A stretch of DNA of 32,895 nt. Source: Verrucomicrobiia bacterium (GTDB lineage: Bacteria > Verrucomicrobiota > Verrucomicrobiia > Verrucomicrobiales > Akkermansiaceae). The stretch is taken from assembly GCA_030430455.1 (NCBI GenBank), contig JAUIJB010000044.1, forward strand, positions 1 to 32,895, given 5' to 3'. Each line of letters starts with the position of its first letter. Positions within the stretch are counted from its first letter, which is position 1. The translations under genes and the position numbers were made by a program. Below, piece after piece: positions 27,329 through 32,895 of the stretch. Under the pieces are notes generated by a model. It worked only from the letters and a program-made list of their open reading frames with translations. It was not told the DNA's origin and made no database searches.

Positions 27329-28045
27329 TCAGACTTCGAGGTGCTCCTTGACGACCTCGTCGGTGAGCTCGGCGATCGGGCCGGAGATCTCGATCGCGCC
27401 GCGGTCCATCGCATAGAAGCGGTCCGCGGTCTCACGGCAGAAGTCGACGTACTGTTCGACCAGCAGCATGGCCAGGCCACCCTCCTTCTTGAGCGCCTTC
27501 AGGGTGTCGCCGATGTGGTCGATGATCGACGGCTGGATCCCCTCGGTCGGCTCGTCGAGGATCAGCAGTTTCGGGTCGGTCAGCAGGGCCCGGCCGATGG
27601 CGAGCTGCTGCTGCTGCCCGCCGGAAAGCACGCCGCCCTTGCGCTTGAGCATCTCGCGCAGCACCGGAAACAGGTCGTAGACCCGGTCCAGCGCGTCGCG
27701 CACCTCGATCCGGCTGCGGCGCTTCGCGCTGAGCCCGGTCTGGAGGTTCTCCTGCACGGTCAGGTGGGGGAAGATGTCGCGGCCCTGGGGCACGTTGGCG
27801 ATGCCGGCGCGGGCACGGACATCGGTCGCCAAGCGGTTGATCGATCTGCCCTCGTAGACGATCTCGCCGGCGCGGTTCGGCTGCAGGCCGACGATCGTCC
27901 GCAGGGTCGTCGTCTTGCCCACCCCGTTGCGCCCCATCAGGGCGACCACCTCGCCGGGCATCACCTCGAGGTTCACGCCGCGGAGGATGCGCGAGCCGCC
28001 GATGTCGGCCTCGACGTTCTGGAGTGTGAGGATCGCGGACATCAT
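27329..28045 (-). CDS. urtE: Urea ABC transporter ATP-binding protein UrtE
   Basis: A 238-residue ABC ATPase, LivF-like, on the cytosolic face of the urea importer. Walker A is GRNGVGKTTTL, the signature is LSGGQQQQLAIGRAL and Walker B is LLILDEPTEGIQPSII; the last phrase is typical of UrtE. Two adjacent ATGs (28045 and 28042) open the gene directly after the urtD stop codon with no gap. ureA follows 3 bp downstream. Confidence 0.95.
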   Translation of the reverse strand: MMSAILTLQNVEADIGGSRILRGVNLEVMPGEVVALMGRNGVGKTTTLRTIVGLQPNRAGEIVYEGRSINRLATDVRARAGIANVPQGRDIFPHLTVQENLQTGLSAKRRSRIEVRDALDRVYDLFPVLREMLKRKGGVLSGGQQQQLAIGRALLTDPKLLILDEPTEGIQPSIIDHIGDTLKALKKEGGLAMLLVEQYVDFCRETADRFYAMDRGAIEISGPIAELTDEVVKEHLEV

Positions 28046-28840
28046 TCAGGCAGCCTTGCCGCGGCCGAGATAGACCTCGCGGACCTTGGCGTTGTTCTGG
28101 ACCTCGTCGAAGTGGCCCTCGCAGAGAACGCTGCCCTGGTGCAGCACCGTCACCTTGCCGTCGCGCGCGATCTGGCGGACGAAGGTCATGTCGTGCTCGA
28201 TCACGATCAGGCTGTGCCTGCCGGCAAGCGAGATCAGCAACTCGCCGGTGCGGTGGGTCTCGTCGTCGGACATCCCCGCGGCCGGCTCGTCGACCAGCAG
28301 CACCGAGGGCTTCTGCGCCAGCAGCATCCCGATCTCCAGCCACTGCTTCTGGCCGTGCGAGAGGTTGCCGGCGATCTCGTCGCGATGGTCCTGCAGGCGG
28401 ACGGTCTCGAGCGCCTCCTCGATCGCCTCCCGGTCGGCGGTGCTCTGGCGGTAGAACACCGTGGAGAAGAGACTGCGTGCCCGCGGCAGCGACAGCAGCA
28501 GGTTGTCGTGGACGCTGTGTTCGGTGTAGACGCTCGGGGTCTGGAACTTGCGGGCGAGGCCGAGGCGGTTGATCCGGTACTCCGGGAACTTCGTCAGGTC
28601 GACGTCGTGCCCGTCCGGCAGGTGCAGCTTGAGCGAGCCCGTGTCCGGCCGGGTCCTGCCCGTGATCAGGTCCATGAAGGTGCTCTTGCCGGCGCCGTTC
28701 GGGCCGATGATCGTGCGCAGCTCGCCCTCGCCGAGGTAGAAGGTCAGGTCGGAGATCGCCTTGAAGCCGTCGAAGGACTTCGAGACGTCCTCGACCGAGA
28801 GGACAAGGTCAGTGTCGCGGTGCAGGGGTGGCTCACTCAT
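28046..28840 (-). CDS. urtD: Urea ABC transporter ATP-binding protein UrtD
   Basis: A 264-residue ABC ATPase, LivG-like, partner of UrtE. Walker A is GPNGAGKSTFMDLITGRTRP, the signature is the variant LSHGQKQWLEIGMLL that is common in UrtD, and Walker B is SVLLVDEPAAGMSDDE. The C-terminus carries the LivG-type extension (VLCEGHFDEVQNNAKVREVY). The first 15 residues (MSEPPLHRDTDLVLSVEDVS) lead into the first strand as expected. The gene starts 19 bp after urtC. Confidence 0.95.
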   Translation of the reverse strand: MSEPPLHRDTDLVLSVEDVSKSFDGFKAISDLTFYLGEGELRTIIGPNGAGKSTFMDLITGRTRPDTGSLKLHLPDGHDVDLTKFPEYRINRLGLARKFQTPSVYTEHSVHDNLLLSLPRARSLFSTVFYRQSTADREAIEEALETVRLQDHRDEIAGNLSHGQKQWLEIGMLLAQKPSVLLVDEPAAGMSDDETHRTGELLISLAGRHSLIVIEHDMTFVRQIARDGKVTVLHQGSVLCEGHFDEVQNNAKVREVYLGRGKAA

Positions 28841-28859
28841 CGGCGCTTCAGCTGGAGGG

Positions 28860-29981
28860 TCAGGCGGTGGCCTCCGCGGTCCGGCTCGCCCGGCGGGCGT
28901 CCCACTTCGCCTTGAGCCCGCGGAACTGGCCCGGAAGGCCGACGATGCCCTTGGGCATGAAGAGGACCACGAAGACGAACAGGCCGCCGGAAATGATCAG
29001 CCAGCTCTCCGGGAAATGGCGGGTGGTGTAGCTCTTCAGGAGATTGACCGCGATCGCGCCGATGATCGGCCCGAACTTCGAGCCGCGGCCACCGACGGCC
29101 ACCCAGACCACGACGTCGAGCCCCTTCGCCGCGACCATCTCGGAGGGGTTGATGATGCCGACCTGGGGGACGTAGAGCGCCCCGGCCATCCCGGCGAGGA
29201 CCGCCGACAGGGTGAAGATGAAGAGCTTGAACGAGGTCGTCGAGTATCCCGAGAAGCGCACCCGGTTCTCGCTGTCGCGGATCGCCTGCTGGACCTTGCC
29301 GAACTTGGTGCGCAGCAGCCAGGAGATCAGGCAGTAGGTCGCCAGCGTCAGGATGCCGCTGGCGACGAACAACCATCGCAGGGTCGCCGGCTCGCGCAGG
29401 TCGGCGCCGAGGATCGTCTTGAAGTCGGTGAACCCGTTGTTGCCGCCGAAGGTGAAGTCGTTGCGGAAGAACAACAGCGCCGCGGCGTAGGTCAGGGCCT
29501 GGGTGAGGATCGCGAAGTAGACCCCCTTGATCCGCGCCCGGAAGGCCAGGAAGCCGAAGATGAAGGCCAGCAGGCCGGGCACCCAGAGCACCGCCAGCGC
29601 CGCGAAGGCGAAGCTGTCGAAGGGCTTCCAGTGGGGCGGTAGCTCCGGGTAGCCGAGGAAGTCCATGAAGTCCGGCAGGGGACTGTTGTAGACCGGGTCG
29701 GGCCCGATCATCAGCATGAGGTACATGCCCAGGGCATAGCCGCCGAGGGCGAAGAACAGGTTCTGGCCGAGGCACAGCAGGCCCGTGTAACCCCACAGCA
29801 GGTTGAGGCTCATCGCCAGCACCGCGAAGCAGAGGTACTTGCCCCACACGCCAAGCTGGAAGGTGCTGACGTGCAACGCCGACCCGGGCGACAGCAGGTT
29901 GAGCGCCGGCAGAAGCACCAGCACGACCAGCGACACCAGCGCCACGATGATCCACTCGATCCGGTCCTTGGAGAAATTCAT
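28860..29981 (-). CDS. urtC: Urea ABC transporter permease UrtC
   Basis: A 373-residue inner-membrane permease of the LivM type with about nine or ten helices. Recognisable parts are [20 protein letters not shown] (the LivM G-Q-F-GGY region), [16 protein letters not shown], the NNGFTDFK loop that is usual in Urt[17 protein letters not shown] and [20 protein letters not shown]. The frame and start ([15 protein letters not shown] at 29981) are clear. It starts 4 bp after the urtB stop and pairs with UrtB to form the urea channel. Confidence 0.95.
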   Translation of the reverse strand: MNFSKDRIEWIIVALVSLVVLVLLPALNLLSPGSALHVSTFQLGVWGKYLCFAVLAMSLNLLWGYTGLLCLGQNLFFALGGYALGMYLMLMIGPDPVYNSPLPDFMDFLGYPELPPHWKPFDSFAFAALAVLWVPGLLAFIFGFLAFRARIKGVYFAILTQALTYAAALLFFRNDFTFGGNNGFTDFKTILGADLREPATLRWLFVASGILTLATYCLISWLLRTKFGKVQQAIRDSENRVRFSGYSTTSFKLFIFTLSAVLAGMAGALYVPQVGIINPSEMVAAKGLDVVVWVAVGGRGSKFGPIIGAIAVNLLKSYTTRHFPESWLIISGGLFVFVVLFMPKGIVGLPGQFRGLKAKWDARRASRTAEATA

Positions 29982-29985
29982 GGCT

Positions 29986-31626
29986 TCAGTCGTCGAGGCT
30001 GCGCGAACGCGACGGAAACAAGCCTCCGGGGCGCCACTGGAGGAAGAGGATGATGGCGATCAGGACGCAGATCTTGCCCATCACCGGACCGAGGACCGGC
30101 TGCAGGCTCTGGTCGACCATGCCGATGCCGAGCGAGGAGAGCGCCGCGCCGAGCAGGTTGCCGACGCCGCCGATGACGACCACCATGAAGCTGTCGACGA
30201 TGTAGGCCTGGCCCATCGAGGGACCGACGTTGCCGATCTGGGACAGGAAGGCCCCCGCCAGCCCGGCGAGGCCCGAGCCGAAGCCGAAGGTCAGCATGTT
30301 CACCCGGTTCGAGGCGATCCCCAGCGACGAGGCCATCGCGCGGTTCTGCATCGTCGCCCGGATCTGCAGCCCGAGCGGGGTGCGGCGCAGCAGGAGCCAG
30401 GTCATCAGGATGACGACCCCCGCGAAGACGATCAGGAACAGGCGGTTGTAGGTGATGCTCACGCCGCTGAACTCGAAGCCACCGGAGAGCCACTCGGGCG
30501 AGGCGACCTGAACGTTGGCCGCGCCGAACTGGAGTCGCAGCAGCTGCTGGATGATCATCGAGATCCCCCACGTGGCGAGCAGCGACTCGAGCGGGCGCTT
30601 GTAGAGGAAGCGGATCACCCCCCGCTCCAGCAGGACCCCGAAGAGCGCCGCGACCAGGAACGCGCAGGGGAGCGAGACGAGGAAGTAGTTCTCGAAGCCG
30701 TCGCTGCCGGCCCCGAACTGGGCGGCGAAGATGTTCTGGACCACGTAGACGGTGTAGGCGCCGATCGCGATGAACTCGCCGTGGGCCATGTTGATCACGC
30801 CCATCAGGCCGAAGGTGATCGCCAGGCCGTAGGAAACCACCAGCAGCACCGAGCCGGTGCTGAGCCCGCGGAACAGGGTGCCCTTGATCTCGACCGCCTT
30901 CTCGTAGGAGGCGATCTTGTCCAGCGCCTCGTCGGCCGCCTTGCGGATCATCGCGGCCTCGTCGCCGGCTTCGTCCTCCAGGTTGTCACGAAGCTTGCGG
31001 ATGAAGTCCCGCCCGGCCACCGAGTCGTGGTCGCCGAGCCACTCAACCGCGGCGAGCTTCTGCATCTCGGTGCCGTTCGCCAGCAGGGAGATGTTGATCG
31101 CCTCCTCGAATGCCCGGCGGACCCCGGCCTGCTTCTGCTTCGGCAGGCGGGCCTGGAGTTCGGCGAGAAAGTCCGGGTTCTGCCCCGACCCGAGCTTCAT
31201 CGCGGCGTCCGCACGAAACCCGGGGTCGGGTGATGCCAACTCGAGGACATCGACGATCCGGCTCAACTTTCGCCGCAGGGAGCGCCCCGCGCGGTTGACC
31301 TTCGCCTCCCCGGGGGAACCGGCATACGGCTGGCCGGAAAGCAGCTCGACCACCCCGCCGTCGCGCTTGAGCAGGACGATCTCCCCGTCGGGCGGTGCGC
31401 CGGGAGCCACCAGGACGCCGCCAATCCGCCAGGCGGCGACAACCTCCTCGATGAGCGGGTCGCCGAATTCACCCAGCCGGGCCAGGTTGGCCTCCTCCCC
31501 GCCCTTGCCAAGCACCAGGTCGGAGAGCACCTCGCGAACCTCGCGGCCATCCGTCGCCTCCGCAGGCGGGGCCTCCTGGGCCAACAAGGCCGCAAGCAGC
31601 AGGGGCAGAATCGCGAGCAGTCTCAT
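29986..31626 (-). CDS. urtB: Urea ABC transporter permease UrtB with periplasmic N-terminal domain
   Basis: A 546-residue protein. A signal peptide ([20 protein letters not shown]) leads into a soluble region of about 240 residues with short helical, HEAT-like repeats (for example [44 protein letters not shown]). The C-terminal 300 residues are a LivH-type permease with [40 protein letters not shown] and [13 protein letters not shown]. Long N-terminal extensions are known in UrtB from several phyla. The ATG at 31626 is chosen because it begins a signal peptide; the frame continues upstream to 31677. It follows urtA by 165 bp that include a strong stem-loop. Confidence 0.94.
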   Translation of the reverse strand: MRLLAILPLLLAALLAQEAPPAEATDGREVREVLSDLVLGKGGEEANLARLGEFGDPLIEEVVAAWRIGGVLVAPGAPPDGEIVLLKRDGGVVELLSGQPYAGSPGEAKVNRAGRSLRRKLSRIVDVLELASPDPGFRADAAMKLGSGQNPDFLAELQARLPKQKQAGVRRAFEEAINISLLANGTEMQKLAAVEWLGDHDSVAGRDFIRKLRDNLEDEAGDEAAMIRKAADEALDKIASYEKAVEIKGTLFRGLSTGSVLLVVSYGLAITFGLMGVINMAHGEFIAIGAYTVYVVQNIFAAQFGAGSDGFENYFLVSLPCAFLVAALFGVLLERGVIRFLYKRPLESLLATWGISMIIQQLLRLQFGAANVQVASPEWLSGGFEFSGVSITYNRLFLIVFAGVVILMTWLLLRRTPLGLQIRATMQNRAMASSLGIASNRVNMLTFGFGSGLAGLAGAFLSQIGNVGPSMGQAYIVDSFMVVVIGGVGNLLGAALSSLGIGMVDQSLQPVLGPVMGKICVLIAIILFLQWRPGGLFPSRSRSLDD

Positions 31627-31708
31627 CGTTGGATCAAGGGGTCGGCAGAGGTGAGCAGGTCCAGTGCCAGCCGTCATGCCAGTCTCCGCGGAGCAAGGCC
31701 ATGAAAGC

Positions 31709-31746
31709 GATCGGCACGCGCGTGGCTGACCACCCGCATGCCGATC
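31709..31746 (-). promoter_or_regulatory. Strong stem-loop between urtA and urtB
   Basis: The 38 bp form a 17-bp stem with one mismatch and one G-U pair around a 4-nt loop (ends GATCGGCA/TGCCGATC, inner GTGG/CCAC). No T-run follows in the minus direction, so it is not a standard terminator. Hairpins after the binding-protein gene of ABC operons often protect the upstream mRNA and lower downstream expression; applying that here is inference. It lies 46 bp after the urtA stop. Confidence 0.7.
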
Positions 31747-31791
31747 TGGACCCTTCTTAATGCAGCAACCGAAGGGAAAGTCTCTGAAGCC

Positions 31792-32895
<1,104 letters not shown>

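Overview
The window looks like a GC-rich chromosomal segment of a Verrucomicrobiota bacterium (Haloferula/Luteolibacter-like; this lineage call is inference). The main clues are two secreted proteins ending in a PEP-CTERM sorting signal (PEP, hydrophobic stretch, RRRR), a neighbouring exported protein of the type I recall as TIGR02597, the style of the accB/trmB/leuA proteins, and an almost complete lack of Shine-Dalgarno motifs ahead of start codons.

Layout. 1-7.6 kb: an NAD(P)H-dependent FMN reductase, two tandem paralogous PEP-CTERM proteins and a TIGR02597-like exported protein, all on the minus strand; a PfkB-family sugar kinase (+); then thiE, accC and accB (-). 7.7-12.7 kb: trmB (+) converging on comEC (-), followed by a TPR membrane protein, a RelE-like protein and a phospholipase-D-like protein, all (-). 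13.2-19.2 kb: leuA and a nitroreductase (+), a small membrane protein (-) divergent from an acyltransferase-3 membrane protein (+), and a short GT35 alpha-glucan phosphorylase homologue (+). 19.5-21.9 kb: tRNA-Glu(UUC) (-) and a transketolase (+) with a textbook terminator. 21.9-32.9 kb: one long minus-strand cluster urtABCDE-ureABC-ureEFGD plus a 65-codon His-containing membrane peptide.

How the genes work together. The last third is a complete urea-scavenging unit: a five-component urea ABC transporter (UrtA binding protein, UrtB/C permeases, UrtD/E ATPases), the three urease subunits and all four maturation factors (UreE, F, G, D), with touching or overlapping genes that imply coupled translation. 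urtA is cut by the right edge of the window, and a strong stem-loop lies between urtA and urtB. The rest is mostly housekeeping: fatty-acid synthesis (accBC), thiamine (thiE), leucine (leuA), pentose phosphate (transketolase), glucan metabolism, tRNA modification and DNA uptake.

What stands out. (1) Two copies of a 323-bp, nearly fully palindromic repeat with 18-bp terminal inverted repeats sit in opposite orientation at 8390-8712 and 19174-19496, each filling a convergent intergenic gap. (2) An 82-nt two-hairpin repeat occurs at 121-202 and, inverted, at 5571-5652; extra half-copies overlap the stop codon of the FMN reductase gene and abut the thiE start codon. (3) The GT35 protein has threonine where the PLP-binding lysine is expected. 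(4) The UreE tail holds 16 histidines in 30 residues and overlaps the ureF start. (5) A phospholipase-D-like gene and a RelE-like gene are preceded by an 8-nt tandem repeat. None of these amounts to a demonstrated new system; the palindromic element family is the best candidate for undescribed biology.
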